In this document: piece by piece, positions 55,917 to 63,002 of the stretch
How the letters are laid out: each line of letters opens with the position of its first letter
Position numbering within the stretch: position 1 is the stretch's first letter
DNA from: Methanosarcina barkeri 3
GTDB taxonomy: Archaea > Halobacteriota > Methanosarcinia > Methanosarcinales > Methanosarcinaceae
Direction: 5' to 3'
NCBI RefSeq assembly: GCF_000970305.1
Contig: NZ_CP009517.1
Location: 3,782,001 to 3,846,000, forward strand
DNA length: 64,000 bases
Notes under the pieces: generated by a model
Database searches by the model: none
The model's input: only the letters and a program-made list of their open reading frames with translations
What the model was told of the DNA's origin: nothing
Translations under genes and position numbers: made by a program

Positions 55917-55944
55917 ACAAATACCTCTAGATGTGTTGCAGTTT

Positions 55945-56016
55945 GCGTTGATGGTCTAGCGGCTATGACTTGGGCCTTCCAAGCCCAAAACCCGGGTTCG
56001 AATCCCGGTCGGCGCA
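55945..56016 (+). tRNA. tRNA-Gly (anticodon UCC)
   Basis: The acceptor stem GCGTTGA pairs with TCGGCGC, followed by discriminator A. The anticodon arm is TGGGC-CTTCCAA-GCCCA with anticodon TCC. The T-arm is CCGGG-TTCGAAT-CCCGG. No intron and no encoded CCA. Confidence 0.93.
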
Positions 56017-56114
56017 TTTAATCATTTCCTAATAAGAAGATCTGAACTGCTCTTTTTCCTGTTTTATATTTAATTAAAAACATATTAAACGAGATAGTGA
56101 AATCAAACATTAGT

Positions 56115-56199
56115 GCGAGGGTTGCCCAGCCAGGTCAAAGGCGATGGGCTTAGGACCCATTTTCGTAGGAATTCGTGCGTTCGAATCGCACCCCTCGCA
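56115..56199 (+). tRNA. tRNA-Leu (anticodon UAG)
   Basis: The acceptor stem GCGAGGG pairs with CCCTCGC, discriminator A. The anticodon arm is ATGGG-CTTAGGA-CCCAT with anticodon TAG. A long class II variable arm (TTTCGTAGGAATTCG) precedes the T-arm GTGCG-TTCGAAT-CGCAC. CCA is not encoded. Confidence 0.93.
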
Positions 56200-56404
56200 T
56201 CTATTTACTTAACGTTTTCCGAAACTTTTCATACCTGATTTTTACAGTATTTATAAGACAGAGTAATATCACTCTTTATACGACAGAGTAATATCATTCT
56301 TGAAAAGAATTTTCAGCTGCAGGAAAGCTACTTTCAAAATATATAACTAAGTATTTATTTATACGATTAATATAATTGTTTAATTTGGGGGTAAATCCAT
56401 AAAG

Positions 56405-56740
56405 ATGGGGAAGGTGAAAGGTATGAGAGCAAGTACCAGCAGTATGCAGAATATATTATCGAATCTACAGTTTCCGATTAGAAAAGAACAAGTTTTAGAG
56501 CATGTCAGAAAACAAAATGTTTCTAAAAATATAATTGAACAGATAGAAATGATTCCTGACGAAGAATACAAGTCCGCTGATTCTCTCATGCAAGCGATAG
56601 ACGCAGCCAGCCAAATGGTTGGTGAAGGGGGTGGGGGAAAAAGCCAGTCATTTGGTGGAACCGGAGTTGGTAAAACCGGAGAAGGCGGACCCTCACATGG
56701 AGGAAGCAGCCAGGGATTCGGAGGGAGAGGAGGAGAGTAA
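56405..56740 (+). CDS. DUF2795-family protein with glycine-rich tail
   Basis: A 111-residue protein. Residues about 17-65 (LQFPIRKEQVLEHVRKQN through IPDEEYKSADSLMQAI) match the small helical DUF2795 domain, widespread and of unknown function. The last 35 residues are almost only Gly, Ser and Lys (VGEGGGGKSQSFGG, GGSSQGFGGRGGE), a flexible tail. The start is uncertain: ATG 56405 has GGGGGT 11 bases upstream, and ATG 56423 has GAAAGGT directly upstream. Confidence 0.7.
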   Translation: MGKVKGMRASTSSMQNILSNLQFPIRKEQVLEHVRKQNVSKNIIEQIEMIPDEEYKSADSLMQAIDAASQMVGEGGGGKSQSFGGTGVGKTGEGGPSHGGSSQGFGGRGGE

Positions 56741-56945
56741 ACCAATTCTTTCAGAAGTATCATTGCCAATACTCTTTACAAATTTTTTACGTTAACTTTG
56801 GATTACATTAATTTTGGATATTCACATTGGTTTTGGAGATAAAATAGATCGGATTTACCCCCGATCGATTATAATGATTGAGTGTATAAAGTTAGAGAAA
56901 TCCGAAAGGACCCTTACAGAAAAAAATAACGAAAAATAGATATTT

Positions 56946-57071
56946 GGGCTGTAAACCTTTGGGCTGTAAACCTTTGGGCTGTAAACCTTTGGGCTGTAAA
57001 CCTTTGGGCTGTAAACCTTTGGGCTGTAAACCTTTGGGCTGTAAACCTTTGGGCTGTAAACCTTTGGGCTG
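56946..57071. repeat. eight tandem 15-bp repeats (GGGCTGTAAACCTTT)
   Basis: Eight perfect units run from 56946 to 57065, with a final partial GGGCTG. No base differs between units, so the array is young or homogenised. A 15-bp period would keep an open reading frame if translated. Confidence 0.9.
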
Positions 57072-57090
57072 AAGAGCCCTGGCCTTTTTA
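57066..57090. terminator. hairpin with T-run at the end of the 15-bp array
   Basis: GGGCT-GAAG-AGCCC (57066-57079) is followed by TGGCCTTTTTAATTTT. It would act on plus-strand transcripts coming from the DUF2795 gene. The last repeat unit supplies the left arm. Confidence 0.45.
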
Positions 57091-57164
57091 ATTTTAACTT
57101 TTTAAGTGATACTTGATTTAGATTTATTTTGGATTATTTTTATTGAAATTTTCACAAATTTCAG

Positions 57165-58700
57165 TTAGATATGCATTTTTTGTCCTGCAACATATCTCTC
57201 CGAACCCACATATTCGACAAGTTTTCCGTTATCCAGTACGGATATAGAACCGTGTCCACAGCAGATAAGGCATTTTTTGTTTTTCCCGGCGAGCTGTTCA
57301 TTAATCTTGGAAATGAGGGAAAGAAGGGCCTGTCGTTCTTCTTGCGCAAGTTTGCTGTCAACATTCACTGACGTCATGAGATAATCAGCCAGAACATTAT
57401 ATGCTGTTCTATCAGGGCCCAGGCTTTTGAAATTGATCACTGCATCTTCAGGAAAGAGCAATCCCTCCTCAGGACAAAGATAGAAGACCTCTCCATGCAT
57501 GTGCCCTCCCATCCCTTCAAGGGCTTCAAATTCCATATCACCGATTCGAAATCGGGAAATAACAGGAAATTCACCCCATTTTTCTATTTTTTCGTTTGAG
57601 AGAGGAATTTCGGGAAAGAGAACCGTGTTTGTAGGGGGAGTAAACCTGGAAAAAAGGTTAATTATCTTGGTATAGACCTCTTCCAGAATGCAGTCCTGAT
57701 GGCTTGACCCATAGGCTCTGCTGGTTTCTCGCGTGATCAAAAAAGTTTCACGGTTGAGATAAGAAGGTGAGGAAAAAAAACCGGCAGCTCCACAATGGTC
57801 GGCATCGGCATGAGTAATGTAAATCCTTTTAAGCCGGCTTAAATCTCCAAGCCCGTAGTACTGGAGCATATTCACGATGTCCTGGTAGTAAATTCCATAC
57901 CCTGTGTCAATCATGACCCTTTCGTAGGGAGTATCAAAAAGATAGATATTTCCCCCGCATGGAGGTTGAAAACAGAAAAGTTCGATATCATCCTTTATTC
58001 TGACCCTCTGCACATCGGCATAAAAATTGTTTCCTGAAGTCCGGTTAAGGCAATCCCCGACTTTTAGAATATTCTCAAAAACCTCAATCGGATCTTTCTG
58101 AAGGTTTGAGAGTTCCTGAGTAATATGATTAATGTCATGCAGGAACCTCATCAAAAAATCATCTTCAGTAGTCCCTATAAACGACCTGAGCTTCTGGGCA
58201 AGCCTGAGATAAAATACCGTATCATCAAGTTTCTCCCCAGTAGTATCATACTCTAAAATGTCTAGCCTGTATCTGGACTTAAGCTGATTCAGGAGGGAAT
58301 CTGTCGTATTAGGGTTCTCAATGTGAAGACCTACGACAAGCCTTTCAGGATGCTTTCCCCGATCATCAAAATCAAGAAAAGTAATGTTTGATTTCGATGA
58401 AGTGATATAGTTCAGGAGGTCAAACAAAGCGCCAGGGCAGTTCGGAAGATAGATATGGAACTTTACGAAAGCCACAGGCTGAAAGGAAGTCTGGAGATAG
58501 CCTATTTTCTCCAGTTCTTCACGAATCTTTTCATAAGCCTGCGGAACAGCAGTTACTTCAAAGAAAACTGTATGTGTATCTATCCTGCGGTCATACTGAA
58601 TCCTGTTAATGTTTCCCTTGTACCGTGTAATAATTTCGGCTGCCCTGTGCAATGCTCCGGGTATATCAGGCATGCAGGCAATAAAAGAGAATTGTTCCAT
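57165..58700 (-). CDS. ACT-ACT-metallo-beta-lactamase fusion protein
   Basis: A 511-residue protein with two ACT ligand-binding domains in tandem (residues about 4-75, FIACMPDIPGALHRAAEII; and about 80-150, FHIYLPNCPGALFDLLNYI). They are fused to a metallo-beta-lactamase domain with THADADHCGAAG (HADADH at 297-302), GGHMHGEVF, PEDAVINF and CCGHGS. The ACT pair suggests allosteric control by an amino acid. The hydrolase or sulfur-transfer substrate is unknown. The middle segment (about 150-230) is helical and unassigned. Confidence 0.85.
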   Translation of the reverse strand: MEQFSFIACMPDIPGALHRAAEIITRYKGNINRIQYDRRIDTHTVFFEVTAVPQAYEKIREELEKIGYLQTSFQPVAFVKFHIYLPNCPGALFDLLNYITSSKSNITFLDFDDRGKHPERLVVGLHIENPNTTDSLLNQLKSRYRLDILEYDTTGEKLDDTVFYLRLAQKLRSFIGTTEDDFLMRFLHDINHITQELSNLQKDPIEVFENILKVGDCLNRTSGNNFYADVQRVRIKDDIELFCFQPPCGGNIYLFDTPYERVMIDTGYGIYYQDIVNMLQYYGLGDLSRLKRIYITHADADHCGAAGFFSSPSYLNRETFLITRETSRAYGSSHQDCILEEVYTKIINLFSRFTPPTNTVLFPEIPLSNEKIEKWGEFPVISRFRIGDMEFEALEGMGGHMHGEVFYLCPEEGLLFPEDAVINFKSLGPDRTAYNVLADYLMTSVNVDSKLAQEERQALLSLISKINEQLAGKNKKCLICCGHGSISVLDNGKLVEYVGSERYVAGQKMHI

Positions 58701-58834
58701 TGGACATCCCCTGATTAAACAACCATATTTTTTTGAGAATATAATAAATCCTACTTTACCTTAAGCTTTCCTGCCATTACCGAGAAAAAGAGATGGAAGA
58801 GATAGAGTGAGAATTCCAGCGCAGGAGAAAGAGA

Positions 58835-59380
58835 TTAAAGTTCCAGTACAAGGGCAGAAAGTCCAAGGGCTTCAAAAGCTTCAGTAACCTCTGAAAGAGG
58901 ATTTTTAATTCTATAAAATAGATGAGAACTGCATGTACAATCCGTGCACCCGAAGCCATACACCGAATCTCCTCCTATTCTACTGGCAAGTGCACACTCA
59001 AACCGCTCAGAAGTAAAAGCATAAACTGCTGAAACCAGCCTGAAAGCAGGACTAAGATGAAGATAATCCACATGCCATTTGGGATTTCGGTCTCGTTTCC
59101 GGGAAAGATTGATATGCCTCTGTACTCTTTTAAGCCCTCCTGACCCCAGAGCCGATCCCACATAGATATGAAACCCTGGACTGAAAGAGAACTCCCCTTT
59201 TTTACCGATCTCAAGCTTGCAGGCACTATTTTCAAATATCAAACAGTAGACACCTTTTCCGGAAAAAAGATCTTTTTCGGAATAATCATTATTTTTAGAA
59301 TAATCATTGTTTTTAGAATAATTATTTTTTTCAGAGTAAACACTTTTCTCGAGATACCTATTTTTTTCGGAAAAATCCAT
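58835..59380 (-). CDS. DUF123 / GIY-YIG-like nuclease family protein with repetitive N-terminus
   Basis: The C-terminal 140 residues match the DUF123 family (GKGVYCLIFENSACKLEIG, FHIYVGSALGSGGLKRVQRH, KWHVDYLHLSPAFRLVSA, GFGCTDCTCSSHLFY), related to GIY-YIG nucleases and found alone or fused to endonuclease III. Residues 1-40 are a low-complexity Asn/Lys/Tyr stretch (KNNYSKNNDYSKNNDYSEK) encoded by a short repeat. A start downstream of it cannot be excluded, but TTTAAATG with AGGTC upstream supports 59380. Confidence 0.75.
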   Translation of the reverse strand: MDFSEKNRYLEKSVYSEKNNYSKNNDYSKNNDYSEKDLFSGKGVYCLIFENSACKLEIGKKGEFSFSPGFHIYVGSALGSGGLKRVQRHINLSRKRDRNPKWHVDYLHLSPAFRLVSAVYAFTSERFECALASRIGGDSVYGFGCTDCTCSSHLFYRIKNPLSEVTEAFEALGLSALVLEL

Positions 59381-59386
59381 TTAAAG

Positions 59387-59451
59387 ACCTCAATATAAAT
59401 TCAAAACTTCAATATAAATTCAAAACCTCAATATAAATTCAAGACCTCAAT
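59387..59451. repeat. three to four 19-bp repeats spanning the end of the ADP-ribosylglycohydrolase gene
   Basis: The unit (read on the minus strand TTGAGGTCTTGAATTTATA) recurs at 19-base intervals. The first carries the stop codon of the upstream gene (59439-59441). Each later unit repeats a TGA and a GAGG/AAG Shine-Dalgarno-like core, and the last provides the AGGTC in front of the DUF123 gene. Confidence 0.8.
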
Positions 59452-60404
59452 TTGCTTCCTGAAAGCTGAAAATACTTTTCAAGCAGAGGCTCCACTATTT
59501 CCCCTATTTTTTCTTTCTCCTTAAGTGCTTCAGTCCAGGAAACAGGTATCGCATCAATTCCCAGCCTGGCCCCAAGAATGCCTCCTGCTACGCTTGCAAC
59601 CGAATCAGAGTCTCCGGTTATATTCACTGCGGTCTGTATTGCTTTCTTATAATCGTTCGGATAACGTAATATACAGAAGTATGCCAAAGCAAAAGTCTCA
59701 TCCGCATACCAGCCCTGTCCGAGTTTCTTCAAACCTTCTTCATCTCCGACGTCACTATAAGCCACTTTATAGGAATTTTCCAGTGCCTGAGTGAATTCCT
59801 TAGAGATTCCCTTAGTTACCTCCAGAAGCGGTTCAAACATTTCCCCAGGGTCCACTCCGTCAAGGGCAAGTTTCACTGAGTATGCTCCAGCAATCGATGC
59901 AGCTTCTGCAACAGGATGAGAGTGAGTTATTCGGCCTGAAACCTGAGCAACTTTAACCAATTTTATAGGGTCGTTTTGGTAAACAAAACCGAGAATCCCA
60001 ACTCGCATAAGGCTTCCGCAGGTTTTAGAGCTGATTCCGGATTTGTTCCAGGGAATTCTGTCCTTCAGACTCAGGGCTGCACCTCTTGTAGTCGCTCCTG
60101 CACCCAGGTCAGGCTCGTCCAGCCAGAGTACAAGTTCCTCTGCTATCTTGCTCATAAGCTCGGGAAGCTCGAGTTCTGCTCCACGCAGGAGACCTCTGGC
60201 GAGAACGAGCATTAGCTGAGTATCATCGGTCCAGGGAGAATCAGGAGTTAACTCAAGAATCCCATGTTCGCCATACTTCTCTTTTATTTGGTCAAGGGTA
60301 AGGAGTTCTACAGGGCGGCCGAGAGCATCTGCGCAGGCAGTACCGTAAAGGTAGCCGCGAAGCTTTTTTTCGATATATGAAGTATCTCGCATATTCCTGA
60401 TCAT
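59439..60404 (-). CDS. ADP-ribosylglycohydrolase family protein
   Basis: This DraG-like enzyme removes ADP-ribose from proteins or small molecules. The protein has the Mg-binding WTDDTQ motif near residue 58-63, GATTRGAALSLKDRIPW, RITHSHPVAEAASI and the C-terminal TGDSDSVASVAGGILGA motif. The N-terminus is uncertain: ATG 60404 (GGAACTGA upstream) and an earlier ATG at 60449 are both in frame. It is followed by the DUF123 gene after a repeat array. Confidence 0.88.
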   Translation of the reverse strand: MIRNMRDTSYIEKKLRGYLYGTACADALGRPVELLTLDQIKEKYGEHGILELTPDSPWTDDTQLMLVLARGLLRGAELELPELMSKIAEELVLWLDEPDLGAGATTRGAALSLKDRIPWNKSGISSKTCGSLMRVGILGFVYQNDPIKLVKVAQVSGRITHSHPVAEAASIAGAYSVKLALDGVDPGEMFEPLLEVTKGISKEFTQALENSYKVAYSDVGDEEGLKKLGQGWYADETFALAYFCILRYPNDYKKAIQTAVNITGDSDSVASVAGGILGARLGIDAIPVSWTEALKEKEKIGEIVEPLLEKYFQLSGSKLRS

Positions 60405-60542
60405 CGTTGTTTCAGTTCCATAATTCAGATGAGAAATGCAATTATTCATGTATAAATAAACTTACTTATACGGCTCTGAACACGTTGCTGCCCTGAAGCC
60501 TTGATCATTTTTTCCATATGCTCTTACGTAGCAACTTACCTA

Positions 60543-61094
60543 CTATCGAGTTTTATCCCTATCTTTCCGGTTGGAAAAACTTGCATTTTCAGCTATTTCG
60601 GAAATGTCATTGAGAAGAACCATAATTCCTGACACACACAAAAAAATTCCCATCAAATACGGAACTGTTTGAGCATGTCTCAATATCATTAACCAATAAG
60701 GCTGATTGACAGGTATCCACATTACCGGTGCCATGAAGCCGATCAGACATACAAAGGACAGCGTTTCTAAACGAATGAAAAGAGCAGGATATTTTTCGCT
60801 ACTTACACCATATATAATTGTGGCCACTACTAATAAGCTGGCAGATACTTCCAATGCTAATTGGGAACGATTTTCTAAAAAGTTGAAAAGACTCTCTTCC
60901 AATTCCACTTCTCCCACAGAAAGATTACATACTATAATAAGTCCATTTGCCAGCATAAATAGAATGCATAAACAAAACGGTACCCATAATGTTTTAATCA
61001 CTTTAAGTGATTTCATTGCCCCGCTGCAAATCCAGAGTGAAATCCATGCAAGAATGCCTATCATATAAATAGCGCAAATATTGATATTTTCCAT
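60543..61094 (-). CDS. integral membrane protein, unknown
   Basis: A 183-residue protein with five hydrophobic segments (ICAIYMIGILAWISLWIC, LWVPFCLCILFMLANGLIIV, LALEVSASLLVVATIIYGV, FVCLIGFMAPVMWI and LMGIFLCVSGIMVLL) and a charged C-terminus (SNRKDRDKTR). No family is recognised. ATG 61094 has AGGTGGGG upstream; the longer frame from 61136 adds a polar 14-residue stretch. Confidence 0.6.
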   Translation of the reverse strand: MENINICAIYMIGILAWISLWICSGAMKSLKVIKTLWVPFCLCILFMLANGLIIVCNLSVGEVELEESLFNFLENRSQLALEVSASLLVVATIIYGVSSEKYPALFIRLETLSFVCLIGFMAPVMWIPVNQPYWLMILRHAQTVPYLMGIFLCVSGIMVLLNDISEIAENASFSNRKDRDKTR

Positions 61095-61416
61095 TTTCCC
61101 CACCTTTTGCTCATACGAGTTTGCTTCATCTTCCATTCAACTGCCCCTAAAGAAGACATAGTCTAATAAGTCTCAGCTCAGCGCATCTTATTTCAAAGTC
61201 TGTCCAGTCTCCGACACTGCGCTTGAAACATAAAATATTATACAGAGTAAGCAATTCTGGCTGATTTTGTCACGATGGATAATAGAAACAGAACCTGGTA
61301 GATGAGTCTGGATTGCTGGGATTGATTATGAGAGATAGTCCCCAGTTTTTTGGATTATTGCATTTAATATCTCGTCATAAATGATATTATTTGCCGCATA
61401 AACACATATGCCAGTA
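61095..61416. other. intergenic region
   Basis: AT-rich; no gene or repeat that I recognise. Confidence 0.4.
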
Positions 61417-61515
61417 TCAATAGACATACAGCTCATCAGAATGATCGAACCCCACCCCTGTTTTCGCCATGCTGATTTTTTTCAGAACACATTTTAAATG
61501 TGTTGGTATAACAAT
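61417..61515 (-). pseudogene. fragment of the Cys-rich peptide family, copy 4
   Basis: The segment behind AAGGAGAAAATTGTT reads IVIPTHLKCVLKKISMAKTGVGF. It lines up residue for residue with the leader of the intact peptides (MRVPKQAKPVIRNTSMAKIESGL): the P at position 4, K at 8, and SMAK at 15-18 are kept. The ATG is lost and sequence after TGVGF is unrelated and stops at 61417. The upstream ribosome binding site has also decayed. Confidence 0.55.
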
Positions 61516-61910
61516 TTTCTCCTTAATTTTAACATATGATACTCTCAGAAAACCGTATTTTGAGATACCAAAAAGTAAGTGTTCGGGAATGGCTTGCAAT
61601 CAGACAGATTGTAGCTATCCGTTACCTCTAATCAGCCAATTTTATTTTATCTACCAAATAATCAGCAGTGAATATCCATGCTAAAAAGAACGAACTTCTA
61701 TCGCTCATTCTGCTTGCACGTTGGATCAGTTGCAAGTGCAGTCAACTTTGAGAAGCCGTTTTAGCTAATTCAACGTGCAAGCAATTAGGTAGTCGCTACG
61801 TACACACTTAACAAATCTGGAACTTACAACATCGAAACACAAAATCAAGCATTAGAGACCTGGTAATTAAAAAGATGCTTTTATAGCTAAAGGTTGAAAG
61901 CATTTTTATT
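61516..61910. other. intergenic region between decayed peptide copies
   Basis: An imperfect inverted repeat at 61586-61620 (GGCTTGCAAT...ATTGTAGC) is related to one at 62147-62180. There is no intact ORF. Confidence 0.4.
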
Positions 61911-62096
61911 TTATGATCCAACCGTGTAAACTTCACACATCTTAAAGCACAAGTCCCTTGTAGCTCCTCGCAGTTTTTTGCAATTATCCTGGCAATTATC
62001 AGATTGACTGATTCCTGTTTCGATTCTTGCTGTGCTGACACTTCTTGCTGTGCTGACATTTCTCACAACAGGTTTTGCCTATATCGGTACGCTTAT
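61911..62096 (-). pseudogene. Cys-rich peptide family, copy 3 (decayed)
   Basis: Behind a perfect AAGGAGGAAATGTT the start codon is ATA instead of ATG, and codon 6 is TAG. The frame then reads AKPVVRNVSTARSVSTARIE, SQSDNCQDNC and DLCFKMC, ending at the TAA at 61911-61913. The leader core AKPVVRNVSTA is identical to copy 1. A six-residue segment (SVSTAR) is duplicated. The twin C-x3-C layout is kept with a spacing of ten instead of eleven. A start at an internal GTG (VRNVSTA) is possible. Confidence 0.65.
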
Positions 62097-62370
62097 AACA
62101 TTTCCTCCTTATTTCTGGTTTTTAATACCTACTATAAATTATAAAGGGATAGCTTGCAACCATAACGATTGCAGCTATCCTATCGCGTTGTTTTTTGAAT
62201 GTTGTGGCAGTAAGTCCCAATTACATTACACCCGAACAAACTGCTTACACAAACATTCGACATTAAATGCTATGTGGCATTATGATATTGTTAATTAGGC
62301 CACACTCGCTTGGAAATGTTCAATTTGACCGATTTTGGCTTCGGTTCCTGTTTCACTATCTTTCTCGTTA
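62097..62370. other. intergenic region with hairpin
   Basis: It contains the near-perfect inverted repeat GGATAGCTTGCAA...TTGCAGCTATCC (62147-62180), about 50-85 bases upstream of copy 3 and 190 bases downstream of copy 2. No gene is visible. Confidence 0.45.
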
Positions 62371-62583
62371 TTAAAACAGGTGACTTATTAGCCCGCCTAC
62401 TCCCGGAATCATACCTGTTAAACCGCCTGCCACTGGACATGCTGCCAGGCAGACTTTCTTTGCAGTGTCATTTGGAATAAGGTTACAACCCGTTTCGCAA
62501 AGACCGGATTGACAGAGTCCAGACTCAATCTTTGCCATACTGGTATTTCTTATAACAGGTTTTGCTTGTTTTGGCACTCTCAT
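62371..62583 (-). CDS. Cys-rich 70-aa peptide, copy 2 (putative RiPP precursor)
   Basis: ATG 62583 follows AAGGAGG by seven bases. The peptide starts MRVPKQAKPVIRNTSMAKIE and has five Cys at 24, 29, 33, 45 and 49. The layout is C-x4-C-x3-C-x11-C-x3-C, a twin C-x3-C pattern. It ends in a Gly-rich hydrophobic tail (GLTGMIPGVGGLISHLF). Residues 22-53 are identical to copy 1. The N-terminus resembles cyanobactin precursor leaders (M..xLPxQ..PVIR). It lies 12 bases behind copy 1. Whether it is modified, disulfide-bonded or both is unknown. Confidence 0.75.
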   Translation of the reverse strand: MRVPKQAKPVIRNTSMAKIESGLCQSGLCETGCNLIPNDTAKKVCLAACPVAGGLTGMIPGVGGLISHLF

Positions 62584-62595
62584 AACATTTCCTCC

Positions 62596-62808
62596 TTATA
62601 GTATGCCGCCCAATAGTCCGCCGAACACCGGAATTTTGCTTGCTAAACTGCCTGCCACTGGACATGCTGCCAGGCAGACTTTCTTTGCAGTGTCATTTGG
62701 AATCAGGTTACAACCCGTTTCACAAAGACCGGATTGACAGAGTCCGGCCTCTATTTTCGCTGTGCTGACATTTCTTACAACAGGTTTTGCTTGTTTTGGT
62801 AATTTCAT
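62596..62808 (-). CDS. Cys-rich 70-aa peptide, copy 1 (putative RiPP precursor)
   Basis: ATG 62808 follows GGAG by eight bases; the longer in-frame start at 62838 would add ten residues and place the ribosome binding site inside the gene. The peptide starts MKLPKQAKPVVRNVSTAKIE, shares all five Cys positions with copy 2 and ends in a different hydrophobic Gly-rich tail (SLASKIPVFGGLLGGIL). There is no classical signal peptide, which fits a RiPP leader rather than Sec export. The gene is downstream of the PatG-like gene on the same strand, separated by two hairpins. Confidence 0.75.
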   Translation of the reverse strand: MKLPKQAKPVVRNVSTAKIEAGLCQSGLCETGCNLIPNDTAKKVCLAACPVAGSLASKIPVFGGLLGGIL

Positions 62809-62859
62809 AATAACTTCTCCATATATCTCTTTGTTCATTTCCCGTAATGGGAGCTATTC

Positions 62860-62878
62860 TGTCACCACACAGGTGACA
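62860..62878. promoter_or_regulatory. hairpin TGTCACC-N5-GGTGACA upstream of the peptide genes
   Basis: A perfect 7-bp dyad lies 52 bases upstream of the copy 1 start. It could be an operator or a leader hairpin. GGTGAC recurs in the loop of the neighbouring terminator. Confidence 0.45.
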
Positions 62879-62951
62879 ATTTGAAACAAATTACCCATGC
62901 TTATTATCACCATCCTCGTCATAGTGACAAAGATTGTGAACATAGAGTGGG

Positions 62952-62984
62952 TGCCACCCTAGGTGACGAAATCCTAGGGTGGCA
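62952..62984. terminator. strong 12-bp hairpin downstream of the PatG-like gene
   Basis: TGCCACCCTAGG (62952-62963) pairs perfectly with CCTAGGGTGGCA (62973-62984) around a nine-base loop, 18 bases past the PatG-like stop. No long T-run follows on the minus strand. It may be a partial terminator or an RNA-stability element between that gene and the peptides. Confidence 0.6.
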
Positions 62985-63002
62985 AGTCAAAATAATTCAG
63001 TC

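Larger units (their letters stand above)
53918..55944. other. 2-kb gene desert with repeats
   Basis: There is no ORF with coding character from the prenyl synthase start to tRNA-Gly. AT-rich sequence holds a ~37-bp tandem array (54497-54617), the 14-bp array (55338-55407) and REP palindromes (55504-55745). A stretch with a G6 run at 54856-54861 resembles a ribosome binding site but is followed by only a few codons. Small RNAs cannot be excluded. Confidence 0.5.
56741..57164. other. intergenic region between convergent genes with 15-bp array
   Basis: The repeat array and the hairpin behind it occupy 56946-57090. The rest is AT-rich with no gene. Confidence 0.5.

Noticed and set aside
55733..56017. 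94-residue minus-strand ORF across tRNA-Gly
   Set aside because: Its N-terminus (RRPGFEPGF) is the well-known false translation antisense to a tRNA T-arm; the tRNA structure is clear.
61808..62059. 83-residue ORF starting SAQQEVSAQQES
   Set aside because: It is a shifted frame of the decayed Cys-rich peptide copy 3; the correct frame shows the family leader and Cys pairs.
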